From Laccaria trichodermophora (Eukaryota > Basidiomycota > Agaricomycetes > Agaricales > Hydnangiaceae): a DNA stretch of 64,000 nucleotides. The notes below the pieces were generated by a model that ran no database searches, was not told the DNA's origin, and saw only the letters and a program-made list of their open reading frames with translations. Where the stretch lies: assembly GCA_018417955.1 (NCBI GenBank), contig JACTVC010000024.1:558001-622000 (forward strand), in the 5' to 3' direction. This document shows positions 1 through 11,660 of the stretch, one piece after another. Position 1 is the first letter of the stretch; each line of letters begins with the position of its first letter. Both the position numbers and the translations under genes were made by a program.

Positions 1-300
1 GTACATGGAGATGATGGAGACATACACAAACAATGTTGCGCAAAGGGTGGATCTTATGGAGGAGTGAGCAAAGATGGCAGACTGCATGATAGGGAAGCTG
101 TGATTTATCTTCACAGGTACAGACAAGGCAACGACAATGCCACTGCTGCCACTTCTGACACGAGGAGTTTTGATGGCGATGATCCAGTTGATCCAAGAAA
201 TCAATACAGCACTGAAAGAGGTGAGCACTGTTTTATTTTCTATGGTTGTACTCAATCTGCAAGGTTGATGTGATTGACTACTTGCAGGTTGACTATGTTT
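1..300 (+). other. possible exon remnant, unassigned
   Basis: A short open frame (about 64-273) follows the window edge and ends near a GTGAG that could be a splice donor. Its composition is less AT-rich than the following sequence, so it may be the end of an exon of a gene or element lying outside the window. No family is recognised. Confidence 0.15.
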
Positions 301-480
301 GACTTGCAAGGTTGATATTGTTTAGTCACAAGTTGAGCATACTTGACCTGCGATGTTGATATGATTGTTTGCTTGCAGGTCGAGTATGGTTGACCTGCAA
401 GGTTGAGTGAGTAAACAATCATATTAACATTGCAGGTCTGAGTACATTCAACATGTGAGGTTGATGTTATTGTGTACTTG
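230..480. repeat. tandem TTGCAGGTTGA array
   Basis: About six units of 35-45 bases alternate between CTTGCAGGT and ACCTGCAAG cores, so each pair of half-units is self-complementary. Non-coding satellite. Confidence 0.6.
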
Positions 481-779
481 CAAGTCGAACGGAGTTGGTT
501 TGATTGGTCTGCAGCTTGTGTACTTTACACTCCTCCACATAGTCCAGTTGGACTCTGGCAGACTCCAGCTGGATTTCCAGAGTGGAGTCCAGCTATCAAA
601 CAACCAAATGTCTATATTTCTGGATCATCTAGGTGGAGTCTATCTGAAGTCTGTATACTCTGTCTGGACTCTGCCAGACTTAGACCTTAAGCTGATAATT
701 AAGTTCATGAGACAATGAAAATTGAAGTATATTAGCAACTATATAAGCTGATTTTTCTACATTCTATGTTACAGAGAGG

Positions 780-1145
780 GGGGAAAGAGTGGGGGGTGGG
801 AGTGGTGATCAGGAATGGAGGGGGGAGGGAAAGGGAGAAGGGAAAGAGGAATGGAGGGAGGAGGTAGAGAGGAATGGAGAGGGAGGGAAAGGAAGGGAGA
901 GTGGAATGGAGGAGGTGGTCATTAATGGAGGGAGGAAGGAGTGGTAGTGCTTGGCCCTTGTCGTGTCCTGCATGGGTGTTGTGTTGTCATCCCAGGGTGG
1001 CCATTCATTGTTGTCATGTGTTGCTGTTGTTGCATGTTGTGCATCGCCATTGTTACATGTTGCATGTCATTGTTGTTGCATGTTGTAGTTGTGGTTGTTG
1101 TCATGTGTTGTTATTGTTGTTGTTGTTGTCATGTGTCATTGTGGG
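780..1145. repeat. purine-rich and TTG simple repeats
   Basis: Bases 780-940 are an almost pure GGA/GGGA purine tract with GGAATGGAGG units; 1,010-1,145 is rich in TTG/TGT triplets. Open frames across both are compositional artefacts. A pyrimidine-rich tract of mirrored character lies near the other window edge at 63,423-63,600. Confidence 0.6.
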
Positions 1146-1924
1146 CTGTTTTTGTGGGTTCTGGTGTTCATTGTTTCATGATGTGGCGTTGCCACATTGT
1201 GACTGGTAGCTACCACTTACATCATGTACTCCTGAGCTGCACCATAGGAATTCCTGCTTAGCTGCCACAAATGAAATTTCACTCATTCCTGGAAACTATT
1301 TCCTTCTATCATGGCAACTGTTTCATTCTTTGCTTCATTCTTACTAAGGCAGTCATTCAATTTTATTTCATTCTTCTCAGGTGCCTATTTCATTGTTAGA
1401 GCTGGGAAAAATGATTATGTAATTGATGCGAAATATTTAAGTGCCTTAATTGGCCACAGCATGCCTATCTTGTTATGTATTTGAGCCTCAAATCCAAAAG
1501 TACCTACATATGACCCCTCACACCACTGCAGTAGGGCACAACACACATCAGGTATAATTGTATATCATTTCCTTATTTAGGTGTGATGAAGTGGTCATAG
1601 AGAAGAAAAGAAAAGTGGAAATTCTTTCAGGTTTTTGCTAAGATTTCCAATTCCAAGTGGAGGCCAGATAGTCAACTCCAACCTTTATAAATCAGTTCAA
1701 TTGAGGGTTTTTTCACCTGAAAAGCCATTAATATGAATGCTTTCAATAATAGGTTAAATATATTTTGCCCAGTAGGGCCAATCAGACAGTCCTGCCTACT
1801 TACATAGCATACACATATAGTATGGCCAACAACACCATCATATAATCTCAATTTTCTTAAAAACTACATATGTTGGAAAATCCAAAGTCTTGTCAGAGTC
1901 TTCATTATCAAAATATTATATCAT

Positions 1925-2095
1925 GGTATTGTAATCCCATGTTGCACTCTCATACCATACCATACCATGGTATTGCACTCCCATAACATACCATACCATG
2001 GTATTACACCCTCATACCATACCATACCATACCATTAACATACCATACCATACCATGCCATACCATGCACCCTCATACCATACCATGGTATCAGG
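1925..2095. repeat. CATAC microsatellite
   Basis: Repeated CATACCATAC pentamers interspersed with CCATGGTATTGCACTC blocks. Non-coding. Confidence 0.75.
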
Positions 2096-2206
2096 AACCA
2101 TAATCTATTTTTATTTAGGCAGAGGAAGGCAGAAAACCCTCATTTCGAAGTTTGTTTACATATATTTACCAATAGCTTTGACTGAAGTGAGGCTAAAATT
2201 TTGATG

Positions 2207-2512
2207 TGTGCACTATTTCCTAATTGGGAAAAGCGTTACACTTTTTTCTGCCACACCTAATGTCAGGCACAGTGTGCAGTTAGGTTGGGAACTGTTTCCC
2301 ATGCTCTTTGGGCCACTGGAGTTAGTGGCTAGCTTAGTGTTGTCATTGTTTATGACGATGTCTGCACTATTTCCTAATTGGGAAAAGCATTACACTTTTT
2401 TCTGCCATACCTAATGTCAGGCACACTGCGCATTTAGGTCAGGAACTGTTTCCCATGCTCTCTGGGCCACTGGAGTTAGTGGCTAGCTTAGTGTTGTCAT
2501 TGTTTATGATGA
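2207..2512. repeat. 154 base tandem duplication
   Basis: Two adjacent direct copies (2,207-2,360 and 2,361-2,512) both run from GCACTATTTCCTAATTGGG to TTGTCATTGTTTATGA with only scattered differences. The short open frame across them is not considered a gene. Confidence 0.8.
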
Positions 2513-2539
2513 TGTTCACATATTTCCCAATTTAGAAAG

Positions 2540-2970
2540 TCATTACATAATATCAGTTTGGTTTGTACTGTCCGCTTTTTCACTACAAAAATTACTAGTG
2601 TGCGCTTTTTTCATTACTAAAGTTTGTAGTGTCCACTTTTTAGACTACAAATGTTTGTAGTCTTTGCCTTTTTCATTACAAAGGCTTGTAGTGTCCGCTT
2701 TTTTGACTACAAATGTTTGTAGTCTTTGCCTTTTTCATTACAAATGTTTGTAGTCTGCACTTTTTTCATTAAATGTTTGTAGTGTCCGCTTTTTTGACTA
2801 CAAATGTTTGTAGTCTTTGCCTTTTTCATTACAAAGGCTTGTAGTGTGCGCTTTTTTCATTACAAATGTTTGTAGTGTCCGCTTTTTTGACTACAAATGT
2901 TTGTAGTCTTTGCCTTTTTCATTACAAATGTCTGTAGTCTTTGCTTTTTACATTACAAAGGCTTGTAGTG
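2540..2970. repeat. TTTGTAGTGTCC hairpin satellite array, copy 1
   Basis: Direct repeats of TTTGTAGTGTCCGCTTTTT alternate with GACTACAAATG; GACTACAAA and TTTGTAGTC pair over a two-base loop, so almost every unit can form a small hairpin. The same array recurs at 13,810-13,970 and, inverted, at 61,910-62,280. Confidence 0.8.
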
Positions 2971-3262
2971 TGTGCTAAATAAAGCAAAGAATGAAACAGT
3001 TACCATGGTAGAATGAAACAAAAAAATGAAACATTCACCAGGAATGAATGAAACAAAATAAATTTCATTCTTGTCAGTAGAAATGAAGAAAACATTGAGA
3101 TGAAACAAAAAATATTTCATTGTCCATGGGAATGAATGAGAATGACTTAGAATGAAACAGGTGCCGTGAATAAATGAAATTTCATTTCATCTCGTTTGTG
3201 GCAGCTAAGCAGGAGCTTCTATGGTACATGCCAGGTGTTACATGATGTAAATGGCAGGTACT

Positions 3263-4765
3263 AGTGGCACTGTTGTTGAATGGTGTTGGGGTCAATGTTG
3301 GTGGTTGTGGTGGCCATAGGTGATCAACAAGTGACATTGGCTGTGGTGGCTATGGGTGACAGTGATGGCATGGCATTGGCAGTGGTGACGAGCATGGTGG
3401 TGGTCGTGGTGGAAGGAAGAGACTCAATAATGCATTCATTTTGCTTGATCCAACACAGGAATAAATACTAAAATCCTATATTTATGATATATGGGAAGCC
3501 TGGAGCATTCTGAGATGGAATACTTTAATAAATGACAAAAACCAAGTAATCTAAGAATGAACAAAGAAATGGATATACTGTGCTACCCTACAGAAGCAGG
3601 TAAGGCTGCATGTGGCAATAGAAATAGAGGATATGGGAAAGGGAAACCAATAGAGCACAGGTTACAGTATTGTTGGCTACCTAGAGAATAGAGTGGCCTC
3701 CAATTGCTTTCAGAATTTCAGCAAGAATCCAGTGATCAAAATGATTTTGGAAGGGGGTGTAGTCACTTTCAGCTACTAGCCCAAGAATCCAACAAGCAGG
3801 AAAATGAACCGATTTAGAGCAAGTTTGGAATGAAATTCTTCCCTGCAAAGCCCAAGCTCCCCCTGCACTCCATTTTCAGCATACATGGGATGGTTTGACT
3901 CAATGACAGCAATCTGCAGATGCTGTTAGATTATGATAGTATAAACTTGCAGACCTTGATCCTCCCATCATTTGGGTCAATAAATGGTGCACCTGTAGCC
4001 CAATACTTATCACTCTCCCACCTCTTCCTAATGGATTCCTACTGGATTTCAACAAAATTTCCAAAAAGGCATTCTCACATATTTCTCCAGTTCCCCTCCT
4101 ACTGGACTCCAACTGGACTTAGATGCCTATAGGCTGCTACTAGACCCTTAGACTTTTTAGACATATCAAAAGCAAGGATAGCTGAAGGCAAATGGCTTGG
4201 TGGGCTGGGGTGCTAGTGTAAAATTTACCACAGTCATGACAATATGTTTTTTCTCTGGAGAAGAGGATAGTTTTGATAGAAAAAGTTGAATTGCTGCTTT
4301 TCAGATTTTAAAATGGACACACCAGGAGTGAGGTACATGCAGAGTTTTATAGAGTGAAGGACAGAGGGATTGAGGTTACCAAATAAGGAGACTATTTGTC
4401 AGCTTATCTCCATTTACAGTAGAATGGGTCTAGAGGAGGAAAAGAATCTTACTACACCTTACCAAATAAGGGAAATTGCCTTTTTTATCCACCTGCAGGA
4501 CATGGCACATCCCCACCATTCTGAATATCTTGATTCAATTAATTGTTTTCAAACATGTATCTCTGTGGTGCAGACCGAACAGACCAGAAAATGAGTGAGA
4601 GCATACAGGAGGACATCTCATTCCCCCCCTCCCCATCTCACCTGGTGACTTATGTTTCAATTGAACTCTTGTTTTCCTTTCATGGGCCAGATGGCAGGCT
4701 CATCAAACCTATGAAATTGAGCAGTACTAGATAACCTTGATTGTAAATATGTATGAATGAGTTCT
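3263..4765. other. AT-rich desert
   Basis: No convincing coding region. Several imperfect repeats of CTACTGGATTCCAACTGGA type occur around 3,720-4,120. Open frames here are short, lack codon structure and overlap on both strands. Confidence 0.4.
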
Positions 4766-5359
4766 CACAAGGGGCAAACAGCTTTTGTTGCTGGGTAAAG
4801 AGGTGATAAACAGTAAGTAATTATGTTAAATTTTTTATTCCACATTTGTTGAATAGATGATAAGTTGAATTCTCTTGCTCATTATCTTTGTGGGAATGGT
4901 TGATAAAAAGAAAATGTTGTTGCCAGAGTAGGAAGATAAAGATCAACCCTGTTTTTCAGCAGCAACAAGATGAGGTGACAAGTCAATGTCATTGAAAGCC
5001 TGTTGCTGACATGAGAAATTGGAACAAAGAATTTAATTAACTGCCAGAGAATTGGGCATTCCTACACAAGCCAGATCACCTCATTGCTTGCCAGATATGT
5101 GAATTCTTTGTTCCTGTTCCTGCAAGCTTTCAATGACATTGAATCATTGCCTCATTATTTTTGCTGTGGCAAAACAGTGTTAACCTTTATTTCCTACCCC
5201 ACAACAACATTTTATTTTTATCACTCATCTCTTATGCAAGAAAATTTGAATTTTATTCAACTGATCATTTTTGCTGCAAATGAGGAATAAATTATTTAGC
5301 ATGGTTATTTAGTGTTTACCACCTCTTTACCTGGCAACAAACAATGTTTTCCCTTTGTG
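4766..5359. mobile_element. palindromic (foldback) element, about 594 bases
   Basis: The left end CACAAGGGGCAAACAGC and the reverse complement of the right end CACAAAGGGAAAACATT begin two arms that stay alignable to the centre near 5,065, for example GGTAAAGAGGTGATAAACA on the left and its complement near 5,315. No reading frame of interest. Target duplication not evident. Confidence 0.6.
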
Positions 5360-5429
5360 TTGATAAGCCAGGGCATTCAGTAGATACACAATGGAAGGTA
5401 AGACGTCCACATGGTCAATTGTCCAATGG

Positions 5430-5625
5430 ATCATAGGGCTAGCCCAATGGGCCCAATCTTTTATGATGCTATATAACTGTAATTGGGCCCAGTAGTTGTA
5501 AACACTAAGTGGCATTGCTGGGCCCAATGACACACACATTACAAGAGGCTTTGGAAACATAATTGGGCCCAATAGTACAAAAATAACAAAAGGTTTTGAA
5601 AGGTAATTGGGCCCAATGGCCATAT
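5430..5625. repeat. ATTGGGCCCAAT palindrome cluster
   Basis: Five copies of the self-complementary 12-mer ATTGGGCCCAAT or close variants occur in about 190 bases with no fixed spacing. Nothing else is seen between 5,360 and 5,930. Confidence 0.6.
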
Positions 5626-5929
5626 TCAGCTGGGAAAGATCACCAGACCACCGCTCCCAAAATGATGTTCAGGTAAAATTATGTCCCATGAATCTGGTGC
5701 CAGTCCGATCAGCTATTTGGTTCAAGGTTCCTGAGTTGCTCTTATTACAGAGCCACACCTGATACCAAGGTGATCCAGCTACCAAAGCTGAAATTGAGTA
5801 CTAAGCCACAAAAGAGCTGGTGTTGTGATAGATGACATTTATTGATTGGAATTTGATTGCCAGGCATGTGGGAGGCATGAGGCACGGATGACTATATAAA
5901 CCAGAATTTTACCTCCCAGAGACTATGGG

Positions 5930-7100
5930 CACGAAACAAATGTAAAACCAAACTTTTTGGCAGCTGGTAGTGCCGAAATACTTCCAGGAATATTGTGTTG
6001 CTTGCTAGAGACTATGTGCATCATATAAATGTCAAAACCAAAGATTTTGGCAACTGGTAGTGCCGAAATACTTTCAGAAATATTGTGTTGCATTTAATAC
6101 ATGCTAAACCAAAGATTTTGGCAGCTGGTAGTGCTGAAATACTTTTGGGAATAGTGAATCCATGTTAAACCAAAGATTTCAGTGGCTTGTAGTGCCGAAG
6201 TACCTCTAGGAATATTGTGTTGCATCCCAGAGACTATGTGCACTCAATGAATATTAAAACCGAACTTTTCGGCAACTGGTAGTGCCAAAATACTTCTGGG
6301 AATATTGTGTTGAAGTTAATACATGTGAAACCAAAGATTTCAGCAGTGCCGAAATACATTCAGGAATATTGTGTTCCAGTTAATATATGTGAAACCAAAG
6401 ATTTCGGCAGCTGGTAGTGCTGAAGTACATCTGGGAATATTGTGTTGCATCCCAGAGACTATGTGCACTCAATAAATATTAAAACTGAACTTTTCGGCAC
6501 CTGGTAGTGCTGAAATACTTCCAGGAATATTGTGTTGCAGTTAATGCATGCCAACCTGAAGATCTCATCAGCTGGTGGTGCCGAAATACTTTCAGGAATA
6601 TTGTGTTGCAGTTCATACATGGGAAACTGAAGTTTTCGGCAGCTGGTAGTGCTGAGATACCTTGGGGAATATTGTGTTGCAGTTAATACATGCAAAACCG
6701 AAGATTTCAGCAGCTGTTAGTGCTGAAATACCTCCAGCAATATTGTGTTACCTCCCAGAGACTATGGGCACTAAGCAGCTGGCAGTGCCAAAATACTTTC
6801 AGGAGTATTGTGTTGCAGTTAATAAATCCAAAACTGAGGATTTCAGCTGCTGGTAGTGCTGAAATACTTCTGGGAATATTGTGTTGCAGTTAATACAAGC
6901 TCAACCGATGATTTCGGCGGCTGGTAGCACCGAAATACTTCTGGGAATATTGTCTAGCATCCCAGAGACTATGTTCACTTGATAAATGTTAAAACCAAAG
7001 ATTTCTGCAACTGGTAGTGCCGAAATACCTCTGGGAATAGTGTGTTGCCTTTCAGAGACTATGAGCACTTAATATATGTTAAAATCAAAGGCTTTGGCAG
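5930..7100. repeat. hairpin satellite array, forward block
   Basis: About 14 imperfect copies of a 70-75 base unit. Each contains TTTCGGCA, a loop GCTGGTAG, then TGCCGAAA, a perfect 8-base stem, followed by a GGAATATTGTGTTGCAGTTAAT block. Substitutions often hit both stem sides, but some units break the stem. Open frames across the array reflect its period and are not genes. Confidence 0.85.
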
Positions 7101-7339
7101 CTATTTGACCTTCTGAAAACGTAAAGATGTATTTTGGGGCAGAGAAATTTCAGAGATTTGAGAATAATACTACAAGAGTTGCAAAGAGATTCAGAATGAT
7201 GGTTGACTTATTTCTGTTCAATCCTATCAATACATATCTGTTACATGAACTCAAAAGGTTTTAGTATTCCGTGTTCAACACTTTGTTTTATACTACATTG
7301 TGGCCCAGGACCTCAACCAATGATAATAGTGGGTATGTA

Positions 7340-7870
7340 TATGCACCAGGAGATATTCCTGGAAGTACTTCGGCACTGTATTACTGAAAGTATTTCTGCA
7401 CTACCAGCTGCCAAAATGTTCGGTTTTAATATTCATTGAGTGCACATAGTCTATGGGATGCAACACAATAGTTCCAGAGATGTTTCAGCACTACCAGCTG
7501 CTGAAAACTTCAGTTTTGCAGATATTAACTGCAACACAATATTCGCGAAGATATTTTGGCACTAACAGCTGCCGAAATCTTCGGTTTAAATATGTATTGA
7601 GTGCACAATAGTCTCTGGGATGCAACACAATATTCCCAGAGGTATTTCGGCACTACAAGCTGCCGAAATCCTTGGTTTCACATGTATTAACTGCAACACA
7701 ATATTCCTGAAAGTATTTTGGCACTACCAGCTGCCGAAAAGTTCGGTTTTACATGTATTAACTGCAACACAATATTCCCAGAAGTATTTCAGCACTACCA
7801 GCTGCTGAAACGTTCAGTTTTAATATTCATTGAGTGCACATGGTCTATGGGATGCAACACAATAGTCGGT
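7340..7870. repeat. hairpin satellite array, inverted block
   Basis: Six to seven copies of the same 70-75 base unit in the opposite orientation (TGCAACACAATATTCC followed by the CGGCACTACCAGCTGCCG hairpin). About 240 bases of unrelated sequence separate the two blocks, so the whole 5.93-7.87 kb region is a head-to-head satellite palindrome. Confidence 0.85.
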
Positions 7871-8109
7871 TTATTCATTTCACAAACTCTCAGATGCCTT
7901 CCACATCATTCATGCATCCTCAACATGCTCACATCATCAGGCTCCAAATGTTCTGCACACATGTCCACCAGCTCCAAAGATTCCACCACATGTTCACACT
8001 TCACACACAAATGCACTTCCAAATATTCAGCACTGTCTACACACAGACTATGACACATTTGCACATCTGCCTACACATGTCCCCTCATGTTCTGAACATC
8101 CATGAAATG

Positions 8110-8321
8110 AAAAATAGCCTAGGCAGCAATGAAAAATAGTGCTAGGCAGGAATGAAATGGATATGAAACAGGAATGAAATAGAAATGAAATAATACCTTG
8201 AAGGAAATGAGATACATTTCATAAGGTTTGCCATGTTATCTCATTTCATAAAAAACCTAGGCAATTAACAAATCATTGTGCTGGCAGTTTCCAGTGTTTT
8301 ATGATAAGAAGTGGTAGGGAC
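8110..8321. mobile_element. terminal piece of an ATTTCATT-family element
   Basis: AATGAAAT-rich sequence ends in a block reading GCTGGCAGTTTCCAG then ATGATAAGAAGTGGTAGG. Essentially the same order occurs at 63,385-63,425 in the right outer arm. Directly after it begins gypsy coding sequence, so this end marks an insertion that cut the retrotransposon. The other end of this copy was not placed. Confidence 0.45.
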
Positions 8322-8921
8322 TAGTGAACTCATTCATGTTCCTGGTGCCTTCCATGGTCCTGATGGTCTTTTGCATCAACATGCACAGCCAGGAGACAAA
8401 CCCAAACTTGAGGATGACTTTGATGACTGGATTGATCGTCTGCATGGCTTTATGCACATGATAGCACCTTACTTCCTTCGCCAAATTAATCTCCCACCAA
8501 TTCCCATCTATGTTGCTGAAGCTAATGAAGCTACATTCAATTTGGATCCTACAGCAGACTCAGTTCTGAATGTTCCTCAGGTTGCTAACTCCAAAGATTC
8601 TACAACTCCATATTCCATTGTTCCCCACTCCCCTCTTGTGCAGAAAGCCGATGATTGTCTTCTTCTTGTTTGAAAATGGCATGAAACACTTCAACAACCA
8701 CCTGATATGTCTGACTCTGAATATACGACATTCATTCGCTATTGTACTGAATTCTTCATCCACTCACATGATGATGTCAGACATCACAGCTTCTTTGCAA
8801 CAAATGCCCTTATTTCCGAACGTTATTGGTGGCCATTCATGAGCTCAGATATTGCATGGTATGTTCGCACATGCCATCTCTGCCAAGTCTGTCAAACCCA
8901 GAATGTGTTAATCCCTCTGAC

Positions 8922-9698
8922 TAGTGTTTAAAAGTTCGGTTTGGTCCGGTTTTTTGCCCTGAAAATGCGCAACCATGGACCGCAACCGGTCCAGGACCAA
9001 CCCAAATATTGAGGGAACCAAACCGAACCACCTAGGACCGGTTTTCTTGCATATAATTAATTATACCAATATAAACCATTTATATCTCAATCATTATTAC
9101 TATAAAAAATAAATGGGTTATACAACGTAGTAAAGCATGTAAATATCCGTCATTCTACCAATTTGTAAAAGATTTGATGAAGATTTGACATAGCTATGAC
9201 TGAAACTGAATTATACCTTCTAAAGACTCAGGCAAAATTTAATGTGGCAACTGTAAATTATTTGCTGCATACCATACATTGATACATGGTGAGCATATTT
9301 TCATACTTATAGTCTCAATATCCAAAAATTGAATCAAGCAAAATGATCAACATTTGAGTGAATTAGAATTAAAGTCATTCTGCACAAACAAATATTTATT
9401 CCAAAATGGATTTGGTTATATCTTTCTCAGTTCTTAACCGTTTTTGATGAAACAAAAACCCAATTAAAGGTAATAAACGTGGTTACAAGACTATGTAACG
9501 CATGTGACCGTTTAACCGGTTGCAACCGATTAAAACTGGTCTTTGAATGGTTTTAATAGATTTTTGAAATGAGGCAACCAGCAACCAGACCAACCCCAAA
9601 TTTGGGCAACTGCAACCAAAAAGAAGACTGGAGCATGGTCCGGTTCAGTCCGGTCCACCGGTTTTTTGTGGTCCTATGGACTGAACTTTTAAACACTA
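8922..9698. mobile_element. 777 base hAT-like MITE with 8-base target duplication
   Basis: Starts TAGTGTTTAAAAGTTC and ends with the exact complement GAACTTTTAAACACTA. The octamer CCTCTGAC stands on both sides (8,914-8,921 and 9,699-9,706). An 8-base duplication and TAG-type ends are characteristic of hAT elements. Subterminal GGTCCGGTT/AACCGG motifs are repeated near both ends. No transposase frame, so non-autonomous. It lies inside gypsy integrase and is therefore younger than that element. Confidence 0.9.
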
Positions 9699-10178
9699 CC
9701 TCTGACTGTTGCTATCCCTGCTCCTTTATTTGCAAAGATTTATTGTGACACAATGCACCTTCCAGCATCTGGTGGATTCAAATATATTGTTCAAGGTTGA
9801 TGCTCACTCATTCATTTCCCTGAATTTGAAATGCTTCACAGAGAGACTGGTTGCATTATTGCAGAGTGGCTCCTTTGCTGTTTCATTTACAGATGGGGCA
9901 TGATTATTGAGATTGTTACTGACAATGGCACACTATTTGTCAAAGCTTGCGAATATCTTGCGAAATGATATCACATCAAGCACATTCGCATATCTGGATA
10001 TAATTCACATGCGAATGGACTCATTGAATGGCCCCACTTCGACGTTTGGCAAGCACTCTTCAAAGTGATGGATGGAGACCAATCCAAGTGGTCTTCAGCC
10101 ACATATTCAGTATTCTGGGCAGATCATGTCACAGTCTGGTGAAGAATGGGTTGTTCACCATATTTCGCAGCTACAGGA

Positions 10179-11067
10179 ACACTTCAGTCACCCACCTTGA
10201 CCAAGCTATTAGCTAGGAAATCTTGAAAAATTATCCAGGCTAATAGATCCTTTGGCCAGTTATTTTTTTGCCTCTGGAGAAAAATATATTATTGCATTAG
10301 ACAAAAATGTTTGACCTTGAATATTGTGACTGGAAATATTTGGGTTGATATATTGTATTGAAAAATATTCTGGCCATCTGAAAGTGGTCAGAAATGTTTG
10401 AAGCATGTTAGAGTGGTAGGAAATTTTTTAGCTGTGTGACACTGGTGAAAAATGTTTTAGCCATGTCACACTGCTAAGAAATTTTTTAGCCATGTCATAC
10501 TGCTGAAAAATGTTTTAGCCTTGTCACACTGCTGAAAAATCTTTTGACCATGTCACACTGCTAAGAAATTTTTTAGCTATGTCACACTGCTCAAAAATCT
10601 TTTAGCCTTGTCACATAGGCAAAAATACTCCGTGACACTGGCAGGAAATGTTTTGCCTATGTGACATGGCTAAAAAATTTCTTAGCAGTGTGACATGGTC
10701 AAAAGATTTTTCAGCAGTGTGACAAGGCTAAAACATTTTTCAGCAGTATGACATGGCTAAAAAATTTCTTAGCAGTGTGACATGGCTAAAACATTTTTCA
10801 CCAGTGTCACACAGCTAAAAAATTTCCTACCACTCTAACATGCTTCAAACATTTCTGACCACTTTCAGATGGCCAGAATATTTTTCAATACAATATATCA
10901 ACCCAAATATTTCCAGTCACAATATTCAAGGTCAAACATTTTTGTCTAATGCAATAATATATTTTTCTCCAGAGGCAAAAAAATAACTGGCCAAAGGATC
11001 TATTAGCCTGGATAATTTTTCAAGATTTCCTAGCTAATAGCTTGGTCAAGGTGGGTGACTGAAGTGT
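10179..11067. mobile_element. 889 base near-perfect palindrome (foldback element)
   Basis: The left end ACACTTCAGTCACCC and the right end GGGTGACTGAAGTGT are exact complements, and the arms stay almost perfectly complementary to a loop of about 26 bases at 10,624-10,650. Each arm carries five to six 39-40 base repeats of a TTTTAGCCATGTCACACTGCTGAAAAAT type. ACAGGA precedes and follows the element (10,173-10,178; 11,068-11,073); the match can be read up to 10 bases because the end also begins AC. Inserted in gypsy integrase. No coding capacity. Confidence 0.9.
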
Positions 11068-11660
11068 ACAGGAACACACCCTCTCCTTCCTTTCGATATT
11101 GCAGAATCCAACTATCTCTTACCCCCTCCCAAATCAATTCTTTTGACGACAGATCTTATTGCGCATTGGGCTATTACGCTTCAAAAGCAATTCTCCCACC
11201 TTTCCCAACTTCATTCAAAAGTTTACGAAGCCCGAATCAAAGCAGCTGTCCACTTCGAAGAAGAGCATGCAAATACCATCAAAGAGTACAACTTTTCACT
11301 TGGTGATCTTGTTCTCATTCACCACACTGCTATTGAGAAATCCCTTAATTGCAAGATGCGCCCATGTTACCTTGGACTGCTCATCGTCATTTCTAGGAAT
11401 AGAGGAGGTGCATATATACTCACTGAACTTGATGGTACTCTCTTCGACCTACCCATTGCTGCCTTTTGCATTATCCCATATTTCGCACGCACGAAGATCG
11501 ATTTACCTCCACTCGAAGAACTTCTTGATGTTTCGAATGAACACCTTCAAGAGCTTTGAAATTCAACAGTTTCCAATCCTGAAGGAGAACTTGACAATGC
11601 AGTAAACACCAACAACAACATTGAACAAGATTAGCTACAGTCAAGATTTTGGTAGGGAGG

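Larger units (their letters stand above)
1206..3262. mobile_element. 2 kb non-autonomous element with about 75 base inverted ends
   Basis: The left end (1,206-1,285) and the reverse complement of the right end (3,190-3,262) share a CATTTACATCATGTA-like block, then ACCATAG, then CCTGCTTAGCTGCCACAAA, followed inward on both sides by ATTTCATT-rich sequence. No transposase frame lies inside. The interior holds a CATAC microsatellite, a 154 base tandem duplication and a TTTGTAGT array. The same satellite families recur in the outer inverted arms at 12.7-14.2 kb and 60.9-63.4 kb, suggesting one element family. Target-site duplications were not identified. Confidence 0.5.
8322..11660 (+). pseudogene. 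decayed Ty3/gypsy pol (connection, integrase), interrupted twice
   Basis: Coding pieces in order: 8,322-8,672 reads like the tail of RNase H/connection (a VPG..HGPDGL motif, then an acidic DWIDRLHGFMH stretch); 8,707-8,921 holds the integrase zinc-binding region with HH and CHLCQVC; 9,699-10,178 holds the catalytic core with the first Asp in YCDTMHLP, the second in VTDNG and the Glu in NGLIEW; 11,068-11,640 is the C-terminal domain (GDLVLI, then a RNRGGAYIL block). A TGA at 9,966-9,968 lies between the second Asp and the Glu, and the zinc region is shortened. Two DNA elements (8,922-9,698 and 10,179-11,067) split the frame. The reverse transcriptase part is absent and no LTR was recognised. 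Confidence 0.8.

Noticed and set aside
5930..7870. CRISPR-like array
   Set aside because: Units are contiguous and degenerate, without unique spacers, and the genome is eukaryotic.
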